In this document: piece by piece, positions 38,201 to 51,500 of the stretch
Layout: every line of letters starts with the position of its first letter
Position numbering within the stretch: position 1 is the first letter of the stretch
Assembly (NCBI GenBank): GCA_034440635.1
Contig: JAOTON010001807.1
Coordinates: 310,001 to 374,000 of the forward strand
Direction of reading: 5' to 3'
DNA from: Lepas anatifera
Taxonomy: Eukaryota > Arthropoda > Thecostraca > Lepadidae
Length of the DNA stretch: 64,000 nucleotides
Made by a program: the position numbers and the translations under genes
Notes under the pieces: model-generated
The model's database searches: none
What the model was told of the DNA's origin: nothing
What the model saw: the letters and a program-made list of their open reading frames with translations, nothing else

Positions 38201-39500
38201 AGTTACGTTATCCTGGCGCCGCAAGAGATGAAAGCCAAAAAGGAACTCAGGGATGCTTGCCAAGTCTGCCTGGAGAAAATCGAGCTGGAACAGGACAAGT
38301 TCAGATTGGGCCTCACCAAGGTAGAGTTATAGAACCCGAGATATTGTTCCAGTTGAAATAACTTATACGAGAGGTAAGAAATCACATATGTTTGGTGCAA
38401 AGTACTGCATGAGTCTTAAGTTCATATATCTGATAACCTTATAAATGAGGCCTAAGGGTGCTAACTCAGTTTCAAATCCCGGGCGAGAATATCGAATAAG
38501 GATTTCCTTATCCCCGATATACCCTTCCAATAGAGTGAGAGTTAGCGACGTCATATAACTTCAGCAGTTGCATAAAACCCAGCAGCAACGTAAGGCCCTA
38601 CGGCTTTACGGCTTCTTCTTTTTATGAATGGCTTACCGCAATAAACGGTCCAATTCTTACATTAGAGATAGCATTAGGAAACTGCAAGGCCATAGTGGCG
38701 ACAATTGAAATTGTCAGTCTCCTTTTATTGTAAAAAGGCTGCTGCGGTTGAAAAACACCCTCCCTACCCTGCAAAATATTCTGGGTTAATGCTTCAAGTA
38801 TGAGCTGAAGGGATTTTAAACGCTGGTTGAGAAATATTTTGCTGACGAAGGTAGTCATATGACGTCCGAAACCTCCGTAAATACAATCAAAATCCAACTG
38901 CTGTCTTAAACAACTCTTGAACGAACCAGATAAAAGATTCCATGCCGAGTTCCTGTCCCTTATACCGGTTGCGAGTGCATCCTGCGACCGCTGCTCAGCT
39001 GACCTGTGGCGTCTCAGGTGTTCTTTCGTGCCGGCGTGCTCGGCGATATGGAGGAGAAGCGCGACGAGCGGCTCAACAGGATCGTCAGCCAGATTCAGTC
39101 CGTGGTGCGCGGCTACGTCGGTCGCAAGGAGTTCCAGAAGCTGCAGGACCAGCGGTGGGTGGACGTAACCTGCTGTTGGTTCTAGATATTCCAGCCTTCC
39201 TTGTTCCAGCAGCTTTTGTATGACGAAGACGGCGATGACAATGATGATGATTCTCGAAATGTCATAGCGGAGTCGTAAATAATTTCGTTCGTTGTGAGGA
39301 CTTTCTCCACTCGAGTTTAAACAAGTTGATGGAGCTTTCCACCTGTGTTTCAGGCCTTCGTCAGCGGTTTAGCAATTCAAAAAAGAAAAATTGGGTGGGT
39401 TTTTTAATTGTGCTTCTAAACTGCTGACAAAGGGCCTGAAAGACAGGTCGAAAGCTTCATCAACTTGTTTAAACTCGAGTGGAGAAAGTCCTCACAACGA

Positions 39501-39551
<51 letters not shown>

Positions 39552-42500
39552 TGATGATGATGATGATGATGATGATCATGATCATGATGATGAATTCCTG
39601 ATTACCATTCTGGCTCTCCTAAAACAGCATAGTCTGTTAAGTACTCTCCAGTTCCTGAAATCTTATGCGATAGTATCTCTTCGGCTTTTCAATTCCTCGC
39701 GCTGGATTTAGCAACAAATCTGCCACATTGACAAATATTATCGGAATATGTATCTTACTTGTACCAGAATGAAAGCAGATGCTTTAAAACAAGCTGCTAT
39801 GCCATTTATTCATAGATACTTTGATACAAGTTACATGCATGTTACTTGAAACATTTATTGGCGCGGTACTTACTCTTCATCTAGCATTATAAGTAGTCCC
39901 TAAATGTAAAATCCTCTTAGTAAATGACAATATCTTGCGTTCTTGACGCCTGACCTTTTCTCGGGCAGTGCGTCTCTTCTGATTGTCCAGAAGGCGGTCC
40001 GCAACTACATGAAGCTGCAGGGCTGGCCCTGGTTCCGCCTGTGGGTGAAGCTGCGCCCCATGCTCTACGAAACCCGCATCGAGGACGAGCTTAAGGTCAG
40101 TACCCACTTGATGTAGGCTGTGTATGTACTTATAAGGTTGTTGTCGAGTACGGACTTTTTGGAGAGAAGCAAACCGGCAAAAATGGCGACGACGGGAGGG
40201 TTTTTGCAGTCAAGACATGGGGCGCTGTATCAATCAACTCACTGAGTTTTGATGCGATTTCAAGGGTTCACCCTCGCTGAACGAGACATGAGCTCATTCT
40301 TGAAATATCCAGCGATTGATAGCTAGCGACGGCAGGTGACTAATCTTGACTCGACTTTATCGACCCGAAGGCGATCCAGCGCCGTTTGAAGAATTTTGCT
40401 CAGATCTCTGTTTCCTGGAACGCTGGATTTTGAGAGATTTGCTTCGATCGAAGCCGATTTGGGAACGCCTGGAAGTGATAGCAAAATCTGAACCGGGGAA
40501 TTGCACGAGGAATTTCATGTGACTTAACTGCGGAGCCTGGAGCCTCGACTTGAATCACCATCAGGCTGATGCAGGTCGCGCACGGTTGTGCTGCGCTTGA
40601 TTTATTATTAGCTAGATCGATACAGTACTTAACAATATTGAACAAGGGCAAGTCACATATGTGCTCAGTCGCAGGTCAGCAAACCGTCATGAATACTAGA
40701 GGGAAAATGTCTAAAATTTGCCCGACGGCTTAGATGAAACGAGATGAATTCTATTATTGCATATACAATAATAGACTTTTAAAGACTAGCAGAAATCTGG
40801 TTTTGAAAAATAAAAAACAGCATGAGGAACGTAACTATAAGCTAAAGAAATACATATGACGATAAGCTTCGTAAGCTTCAAGGCTGTAAGTCCAGCAAAA
40901 AGAGAAGGTTTTGAGATGTAGGTACCAATCAACCTTTGCTTGACTTATAAAGTTGTTGAATATTTTTGCAGACAAGAAAATCAGTAAAAAAATCATCGCC
41001 AATAAATTTCAAAATGAGCTGCCAAGTTGTCTGCGCTTTAATTTGTCTACACTATGCTGATTTTGTTTCGGGTGGAACGAAAATAGTTTGTTTTCTCTTC
41101 TCTGACTGTATCGCTGACTCATTTCCTGAGTTTCATTTACTTCTCAGCACCACCCTCCCCCTGTCCGCCCTGCCCTTTCCTCTGTGACGACAGTTAGCGC
41201 TCCCTCGGGGCGGTAGGTGTCTGGGGCCGCGCCAAACGACCACCGAGAAACAACAAACACTCTTTCCCAGGCGCCGCGGTGAACTGCTGACGCCGCCGCC
41301 GGGACGGTAACGGTAGAAAACCCAGGAGAGGCTCGGCTGCCATCCCTCACTGATGTCACATCGACTATCGTTCAATACTGCCCGGGCAGCGGAGGGCTCG
41401 TAGCGAATACTTCTGGGTTGATTATAGTTGATAACTCTGGACGGTTCTTGCTAATACTTCTGGGTGGTTCTTATCGATACTTCTGGGAGGATCATAACTG
41501 ATGTCTCTGAGTGCTCCTTATCGATACTCTTGGGTAATTGTTACCAATACTTCTGTGTGGTTATTACCGATACGTAGGGTGATTTTTACCGATACTTCTA
41601 GGTTATCGTAGCTTATTCCTCTGAGTGGTTCTTACCTATGTATATCTCCGGGTAGTTCCTGCCAATACTTTTGCGTGGTTAGTACCTGTACTTCTGGGTG
41701 GTTCTTACCGATTCTTCAGGCTGGTTCTTACCGATACTTCTGGATGATTCTTACCGATACTTCTAGGTGGATCGTAACTGATGCCTTTGAATGGTTCTTA
41801 CCTATACCTCCGGGTAGTTCTTGCCCATACTTTTGTGTGCTTTATACCCAAACTTCTGGGCGGTTCTTACCCGTTCTTCTGGGTGGATCATAATTGATAG
41901 CTCTGAGTAGTTCTTACTAATACCTTTCAGTAGTTCTTACCGATATCTTTGTGCTTCTTACCGATAATTTTGGGCGGATTATATTAATGGTTGTGGACAG
42001 CTAATAACGAAAACTTCTGGGTGGATTATACTGATATTTTCATTCCCCTTATCGATACTTTTGGGTGATATTACCGATACATTTCGGTGGATCTTACCGA
42101 TATATTTCGGTGGTTGTTAAGGATAATTTTGGGTTAATAATAAATAATTAATTTTGAGTTGACCATAATTTGCGCTTCCGGACGGGTGGCAGCTGATACT
42201 TTCTGTTGATGCTCATAAATCAGACATGTGAGGTGAGATCCACCACAACTAATCCCTAGCATAGTTGACGTGATCACGACTGAGTTTACATTTGAAATAT
42301 TTGTATGTAAAACGCTGAATTTCTCTGCATTTCGTCAGTAAACTCAAGCTGGCTTAACAACTCCTCTGCCGGGTAAGCAGTTTACAATGGATGGATTCCA
42401 GTATCCAGGCGAAGTGAGCCTGCAGTCAGGGGCGATCAGTCAGAAAATAAACAGGGGCTGCAACTCTGAGCGGCGTCTGTGGCAGGCCGCTTGGCCCGGT

Positions 42501-45500
42501 ATGTACTGCTGTAAGGAGAGCTCAAACAGAGGTGGAAAGTGGCGGAGTTGTTCTTATGTTAGTAAAGAGAATGTGTATAGACAATGCAAGCATGTGTAAT
42601 AATAGTTCCAACTTATTATGTTTATCAAAATCTAGAGACTTGTTCCATGATACTAAATTTCGGTGTGCCAATTTTGATTTTTAATTATTTGTTTGCATTC
42701 TTATATTTCATAGCAGCAAAGAACCGTCATTGCCAGCCATTTACGTTGCCCTTGGAGAGTCTTCACGTGAGTATTTTTCAGGTGGTTCATCTCCAACTGA
42801 TTTTTCAGACATACAGAAGCATATCATACTTAAATGTTAGCTGTTCCTGCCTAGCTATGTAGGGCGTGGAGACCTGAGTCTACCTGAGCTTTTGCTTGCT
42901 TTTCTAAAGAAGAAAGCTGAAGAACTAAACAGTTACACATTTAATGGCTCAAACATTAAGCGGACGTACATTTTTACGACAAGTGTAGGTAATTTGGGTG
43001 AAATACCAACAAGCAAGAAGTAGTTAGAAGACTTTGAATACGATTTTCCAGCCCGGTTTCCGTATTGTTATTGACTTCTCTCGGGTCAGCGCCAGTACCA
43101 CGGCTCCGAATTCTTGTAGGAGACGATTGGAAATATTTTCACCTCCAACACAGCGGAGCTAGGCCTCTCCGACGTGAATCACTCAGAGGCAGCGATACCT
43201 GGCCACTGGGGGCCACAGGCCCACCTCTGTGCTCGTCTCAGATCAGCCTAGGTCAGGGGCGGATCCAGGGAGGTCTCATCCAGTCTTGTTCGCCAAGCGA
43301 TGAAGTTCCACGCACATTGAGTCGATATTCTATCAAAAAGCACGATGTGATTTTTATGACATGCACATGATTTTACCTGGGTTCTCCCCGTCCGAACATC
43401 TGACTTGGATCCGCCCCTGGCTTCCGTGTTTTGATAATCAGCCCGCGGCGTTCCGCGGCTCCAGCGGTCTGGTTTTACTGACTGCGGCTGCCCCCCTCCC
43501 CTGCCCCCTCCCCAAACGGCCATCTCCGATCCTGGTGCCCCGCCCGTTACTGAATCATCGCCGCGGCCCTGCTGGCGCTGGCGCTGTCAATTTTGGTAGC
43601 ACTGCTTCGGAGGAGACTAACGCGGTGATGCTCCACAGCTTTTCAGGGAGTGTTTTACAGGACAAAGATGCGGGATATGTACAGATAAGGCGGAATGGGT
43701 TTTAAATTTAGAGAAGCAGCTTTAGTTTTCCAAATCCAAAAATATGGTTTTATGAAAGCATAGGGTAAGGGCGGGTAAGAGTACGCAGGAGATAAGAGTA
43801 CGCAGCAGCTGTTTTGGTTACTTAGAACCACTGAGATGGTGGATACCCTAGTATAAAAAGCAAGGTTAGTGCCTAGGCTGCACACCAAATTCAACGTGCT
43901 CTTGTTATTTCCGCGGGAGTACAGAGCAAATAAGTTTCTGGGCACTTTGCGGTAATATTTTTAACTGGGTAAACTTGTAGACCATGCTTCTATTATTGAA
44001 AGTATTGTATTGCGGTCTGTCATCAGTAAGAAACCTGAGCTAGGAATGTGTCCAGAACCGGAGCTCACGCTAAAGGCCTGTCAACATGTTTATGAAGAAT
44101 TTCTTCCCAGGGAGCATGTCCGGCAGGTCGCAGTAGGCCGTTGGGCAGAGTGCGCATGCTTAGAGATAGGAAATTTAATTTTCGCTCGGGACGTGTCCGT
44201 ATTCTATTTGTAAACCAAACGTTGCAACATAGTTCTTATATATTCAGAACGGTATAAATCATACAATTGCCTTTTTGGCGACAAAAACTTCGCGACAGGC
44301 TTATGCACTTAAAGCACAGCGGGGCATCAGTGCGTCTCCAGCCCCTCTTGTGCGTACTCTCCGACCCACTCCGGCAGAGTACGCACGTGACTTTATTTTT
44401 GATGGGGTCGTGGCGAGTTCCTTTCGAGACATCGGTTGAAACATGGACCATACATAGACAATTCTTCAGGGAACAACCGCATAAAATTTTAGCTGTCGAC
44501 TTAAGGGAGGTGAAGCCTTTGAAGTTAAGTGCGTCCTTGCGGACTTCCCTATTGACGTAGGAAAGCATATTGGCGGGAAAGCCAACTGACCCTTTAGAAG
44601 AATACTAAGTACGCAAAGTACGCCTCATATATACCATTATGTAACCAAAGTGCGTCAAGATAGTGGAGAAAATATTTTAGGAAGGCGCTGATTATTGAGG
44701 TGTAACTTTGAAGAGTTAGCCAAAATATTGAGATGTAGCCATGCCTTCCATATTCATATTATCAAATATTAATCTTATTAGGGTTGTTAATCATGTTTTC
44801 GCGTCAATCCGTAAAGAAACATTGAAAGCTCGATCAATTTGTCTACATCCGTAATCCAGTGAACCAGGTGGGGCCGAAAGGCAACAGCCTGAATGTTGAC
44901 GCACGCCGAGTCAGGTTCTACCTCCCTCTCCCTCCCTCCCTCATCTAAGTTACGCCGGTGCCTATTTTCAGCTTGCAGTTCGTTCCGGGGTGTGGAGAAG
45001 GCGCCTCCTGGTGTGAGCGTAATGGCGCGAAACTTTGGAATGTGGCGCGAAACAGCAATACACGTCACCCTGGCATTCAAACGACGACGTCGCTTATTGT
45101 CCTTGTCGTCTGAGAATGTTTCTGGAACGGCTTTATGTGCGGGGTAGTTTTAAACTGATGAGGCCAATTTTTCCAGTTTATAATGATATCATTGTAGGAA
45201 TGGAGCAGCGGATTATTTCTAGATCTCACATTTTTCGGGAGAGGCAGGAGTAAATGCATGGTTGTAGGAACATCCAGAGCATGGGGGCCAAGGATAATTT
45301 TTAAGTATTTTTTTTGCAGTCAACACCATTTGTTTGATGGTTGAGATCGTAAACATAAAGGGGAGGGGCGAATGGCCCCGTTTTGTTTCTACGCCTATGA
45401 GTGAATGTATTGTCCGCTTTATACATTGCTACACAATTGAGCAGACAGTAAACATAAATCACTGCATAGGAGAATGGAGAGAGAAAAAATACATCCGCTC

Positions 45501-48500
45501 CCAATTCGTTACTTTAAGTTATGCTGTTAACCTTTGCTGGTAGGTAAGAATTATCTCCTCCCCTCGTCTTAGGCAAAATGTGACTAATCTGCTAAGCTCA
45601 TCGCGCTGCAGCTGGTGCTTGATCATGATCCTTTAATAAGACTTGATTCGACTACTACCGGGCAACTTCTCTGGCCTATCGCTGGTTCATGATCCTACCT
45701 GGTAGAGCTAGAATGAGTTTTCAGAGCCAATATCTAGTGCCAATGATAAATTACACAGGCTTTAATCATTCTGATGACGCAGATACTTGACTCATCAGCC
45801 AGGGTATCTGGCCAGAGTCAATCCTCATCCTCAAATAATTGTTCTGCCCATTTAAAACGTCTCTACTTCGTATTGGCAGAGCCATGTCTAAGCGAAACCA
45901 CCCGGATGATAAAACACCATGCTTTCTCACATTCCTCCGCTGCTTATACAGACCTGTAATCACAGCTCAGCTCCCACCCACACCCTCTCAATAAAGCCCT
46001 CTCACGAACCCCTGGCGGCGACTTCTGTAACTAACGCGGGCGCCTGCGGCGGGCTGGGTCGCATCACACCGGCAGCTCCACAGTCTCCTCTGTCCGACTG
46101 CCGCGCGCAGCACCACGTCGCAGCCCGCCGGCCGCCGCCCCTGCTCTCCTGTCCTGACCCTGCGCCCCCTGTAGTGTGCCCCTGAGGCTAGACAGCTGTC
46201 GCCATGATTCCCGACCTGAAAGAGTTTGAGGAGGGAGTGAGAGAGGCGGTGGCGCGGTACGATGAGTGGTTTGGACAACTTGACTCTCGCCGCAAGGTAA
46301 AGACCAGCGCGTGTGACTTGGGTGTTGTGACCAGGGGGGTCGATGAGGGGGATAAGTCACCCAACTGTAAATCTGCTTCTATCTTTTAAAAGATATGATG
46401 TTTATCACATTTTCAGTATTTGCACTCACCCCTAAAAACTTCCTTTCCGATCCGTTGCAGATAATTAGTATCACTTTAAAACTAGCTCACGATGTAAAGA
46501 AATCAAACGGTGTTAACCAATATATTCATTTTTGGATGATTAAGAGTAAAATGTATCTCATTAAAACAATCTGAAGTTGTTTTTGAGAGGGTTGACTGCA
46601 TGCCGCTGCTGCTATTGTGGAAAAATGAAGAAATATATACCTAATCTTACTCCGTTAGCTTTTTGGAAAATTAATCTTTTGTTAGGCCGTCCAGTATTTT
46701 AGTCCCTGAATCTGAGAATTAATATAAACATCTAAACCTAAAATCAATCATCCTAATACGAACCAATGTAACGTAGAACTGTAATCTAGATTCTTGGTTA
46801 GATTAGATATATTCCAAAGTTATCATCAGAGTTATAGTCCACGAAGGATTACCCACTCTGACTTTTATTTGAAAAGCACAAACAAGCTTTCGTATAATCT
46901 TTTCCTGCTGCTCAAGCGGAGGTCTACTCAGGGCGATGAATGCCTTGTTTATTTAAATATTTTGCATTGCTTCCAGAATCAAGCTAGGCAAATGATCTGA
47001 AGAAAACTTATCATTACATTTAATCTGCTATTATCAACCAGAGGGTGAAATCTCCGCTTTAAGTAAAGCAAGGATGATTTCACCCTCTTCACTTTCGATT
47101 AATGGCAAAAACGAAAAAGGTCAAATTAAGAACCAAGCAATGCATTTAAAAGCAACTGAAACTTCCACTTTTCCCGGCAACTTCTATACCGGACAATCTC
47201 AAGCTTCCAATATGCTTTCACTGTTTTTGAGTGGCTTATCAACGCACCAACTGCCAGGGTCATATGGGCTTGCGCTGCCTTTGAAACGCATGCGATATCA
47301 TCTGATTTAATGCCATTGAAGCCGTGTAGTCATCGACCGTGACATGACAAGACTAACAGATTTCCATTCCGGCCAATTACCAAGTGCGTGGCTTGCTGGA
47401 TATTTACAGCCACTTACTGAAAGCTCGATTAGCTTCGCTAGCGCAGGGAGATAGCACCGATGTCATTAGCCGCCCTCGCGTGGATCCCAGGTACATCTAC
47501 GCCTACATGTAGGCGTTTGGAGCTGTACCTAAATTACCTAATGCAGGGGGTGGGGCTGGTTCGGCCACAGCGTTATCAAGCGTTACTCATGGGCGTTAAA
47601 AAGCGTTACCTGGGGGTGGGGTAAAAATGTCCGCATATGCTTTGCACGACCCATGGACGGCCTGTTTCTAAGTCAATAAAGGGCTATGGGGGAAGGATGA
47701 CCCGAAATTTAGAGAAACGCCTCTTTGAATATAAAAACACGCTTCGCGGCAAATAATTATTGGTGGTATATTTGCTGTTCCGCCCTACTGCCAAGTATGA
47801 CGGCGCAGTATACAAAGTACAAATTGCCTGCAGAAACGCTTTCAATAAGCCCCTGTAATACTGCTCCCGAATGCGTCCGTGTACAGCGGAGCAGCATAAG
47901 CCCCCAGAAAAGATACTATCCCGCAATGCAGCTGTCCGGGGACCGCCCTGGGCGCTCTGGAGCCCGTAAACCGAAGCGAGACTATGCGGCACAGCCTATA
48001 ACTCAGGTTGTGTCAGTGTTGACACACCGAACATGAACAAGCGAATGAATCCACCCAGCGTTTGAAATCATTGTCTGCAGGATGGTTTTGAATTTATGCT
48101 GCTGGTATGCAGGCCAGCACAGGCTGATGGATGGGGGGGACAACGGGATCCAAAATCATAAGAATATTCTTGATTCTTACATCAGTAGTCTGCTCACATC
48201 ACGACGTCTTCTCAGCCCACCCAGAAGCTGCGTATAGCGGACATGGCAGGCGGGCACACGACCGCAGATCAATACTTCTTCGCTCATGCACTTCAAATTT
48301 ACTCGGCACTTCTGTTTCCCCTAATTTTTATTTCACTCCTCGTTGCTCCCTCTATTCACCAACGGTTTGACGATGGTGCATGTATTGTGCTCTTCTTGTA
48401 TCTGCACTAAACGTGTATGAAAGTAAATTAGCAAAAATCGGAGGGCTGGGGGAAATGCTATCTAGCCCCCTTTCTAGATCATTCCTCATGCTGGCAGTAG

Positions 48501-51500
48501 TAGTGCTAACGAGTGACCGCCGATGTCGACCTCCAGGGAGGATCCGGTGAATTTTGTCGACTGCAGAGATAATTTTGGGCGATAAACAAATTGGTAGGTA
48601 TATTACACTGCATAGGAAAGATCTAAATTAATACAAATCCAGACTTATCTGTTTTTGTACAGCTGGAAATATATAAAATCCACGTTTACTCAACTGTTTC
48701 ACTCTTCTTTTATTGGCACAGAAACAAAACTTATACGATAATAAATGAATATGCAGAGCTCAGCTCCGCAAGAAGGTTTACCTCCTAACATAGACTGAAA
48801 AAGAACACAAAACAGCACGACTCAACTATCTCAAAATTAATCAGTCGTGTTCCTCCCAACAAAACATGTTGCGAACCTCCAGCGACTATGAAATCGAACT
48901 CTTCAATCCTTTCTACCCCCAAGTGTTCTAACCAGACACACCCCGTCTCCACGCCACGTTCTGACCTCTGGCGCTCCTTCGCCAGCGTCTGGAAGAGGAG
49001 GCTGCCGAGGCCACCAGCAAGCTCGAGGGTGAGCAGAAGGGCCGCAAGGCTGCCGAAGATGCCAACATCAAGCTGCTGGAGGAGAAGAACGCGCTGGTCT
49101 CCCGGCTGGAGTCGGAGCGGGGCTCCATGGGAGACGAGCTGGCCAAACAGCAGAAGCTGCAGGCCCAGAAGGCTGACCTCGAGGCGCAGCTGAACGTGAG
49201 TCGGGGCAGGGGCGGATATAGAGGGCGGGGGCAGAGGGGAAAACGGAAAAATTACGAGGAAAGTATGATAACTGGTTGGTTTATCGGGATAGTCTAGTTT
49301 GGTGTAAAGTGGTTTCAAGCTGGGATTTTGACTAGTAGCGTTACCAGAAACTCTTCAGGAGAGGCATGTCAAGGTAACAAAGGCAAGGTAACAAAGGCTG
49401 GTAATACGGCCCACATCCAGAAGCATGTTTCCTACAATCATTCATATTTATTGAAGGCAAAGTAAGAAATAACTTTGCATGACACCATCAAGGCGCATTT
49501 AAACACTATAAGAATGCTACTATATTTCTGAAAATACAGACAAAAAACACGTCAATCTAGTACGGATACTATTCCCAGACGTGAAAATTGGCCAAAATAG
49601 ACAGAGCCTCCTTCACTTATCACAGCGCCGCGGCGGGTGGTTTTACCTGCGCGGTCCGTTCATCAGCCATTAGTGGTCGTCACGCCTCACGTCTATGAAT
49701 ACCCCTCTGAGTCATAGCGCAGCTACGCTAGCCTGGTACACCGGCGGGGCAGGAAACGTTCCAGGCCAGGCCCAGCGGCCGCCTGGAAACTCTTCCAGCA
49801 ACTCAGCCCCGTCTGCCGGCTGCTAGGTCAAATATGTTTTGAATCGGAATGACGTGAGAAGTATTTTATCACGTTTCCCAGTTGATTATCCCTTCCGGAA
49901 ATTCTAGTAAGAGCACAGTGGTGGTCCACTGCACGAGTTTCTTTTGGAAACCTATATCTGCATCCTTACTGCTTCTATATACACTGTTCCAGTTAGTTCA
50001 AAATCATAAACATCAACAGAAAAAGCAGGCCCTGCACACTGTTATGAGCTATTCTTTTCCTGGTGCCTTCGGACCGGCCAGTCGGGAATGCAGATGAGAC
50101 AGCTTGGGCTGTCTTAGTAGGACGGATTGGGGTAAACATCAAGAAGAACATGACTTTAGATGATCTCATCTGTTAGTTTGCCCTTTAGTCATTTAGTCGT
50201 TTGTTACTAGTTATCTGTTATTATTAGTCTATTGTCATAAATTGTCTGTTAGTGAATAGTTACTTGCTTACGAATTGCTACCCTTAACGTTTACATTTGG
50301 TCTTGAAATTATCCGGCGTGAAATTTACTCCAGTGATAAATACTCAGCATGGAATTGCGACAGTCTGCTTCCGCAGAACAAAACGGTCATTTTCGGGGTC
50401 CGACTCCAGCATCATTATAAGAATACAACACTAGGCGATGCACCATGCCACCAACAGCGTATGCTCCAGAGCCGGCCTGAGTGGCGTTCTCCTAAGTGAT
50501 CTCTTCCACTTCGGCGTGATCTCTTGTCTAGTCTTCCCCCGTGACCAGTCTGTGCTCGCCGTGACCTCTTGCGTAGCTCTCCACGTGACCCTTCTGACCT
50601 AGGCATGCCCTCTGTGACTGCAGGATGCCCAGGAACGCCTTGCTGCAGAGGAGACCTCCCGCCAGGCCCTCACCGGCGACAAGCGCAAGGTGGACCAGGA
50701 GATGAGTGGCCTCAAGAAGGAGCTCGACGACATGCAGGTCCGTGACGTCACAGTTCGTACATAAGTGTCGTCACTGTTCAACCATGGGTGACGACGTACT
50801 TCTTACATCAGACCTGTCATCACTGCTAAATCACTTTTTTAGTTCTTAACTGGTGTGTTTATAAGACTTGTAAGAAATTCCATTTTTTTGAGCGATATTG
50901 TGCCAATTTAACCCGTGCTTAGCCGCCACAGCTTTTCGAGATGATAATTTTTTTATCTGGAGGAAGTCTTCCTGTTATTTCCTCAGATCTTCCAGATTTT
51001 CCTCCAACTTCGCCTCTATTATTATTTACAACCTCTATCGAATCTCAGCCGCCAACGTTGCTGACTTCTGCTCTTTTCCGCAGGCTTCCGCCAAGAAGCT
51101 GGAGTCGGAGAAAACCTCCAAGGACCACGCCATCCGCAACCTCAACGACGAGATCGCCCAGCAGGATGACGTTATCAACAAGCTGAACCGCGAGAAGAAG
51201 CGTCTACAGGTCAGTGTCAAAACCTTAGGGCTATCTTTGTCATGTGGGCCTTAGAGAAATGCACAAGGGATATAGTAGACGCAAGGGCATAGTCGAATAA
51301 ATTTAAACCATCAAAATTCTCAAGAATTGTTCTTGTTTATAACACTCTCTTTGACGTACTTGTGCAGCATGGATGACTCCAATCAGAATAATCCCCACAA
51401 ACAGATGCTTCCTAGCCTCTTCTTTAGCCAGGATATATAAATCTTTGATTTAAATCAGCTGAAGAGCAGAACCCACACTTCGTACTGGTCAAACGTTTTT

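Noticed and set aside
44010..44568. Open frames in the distal head-rod intron as genes
   Set aside because: No recognisable domain, no repeats of muscle-type codon pattern, no splice sites in phase.
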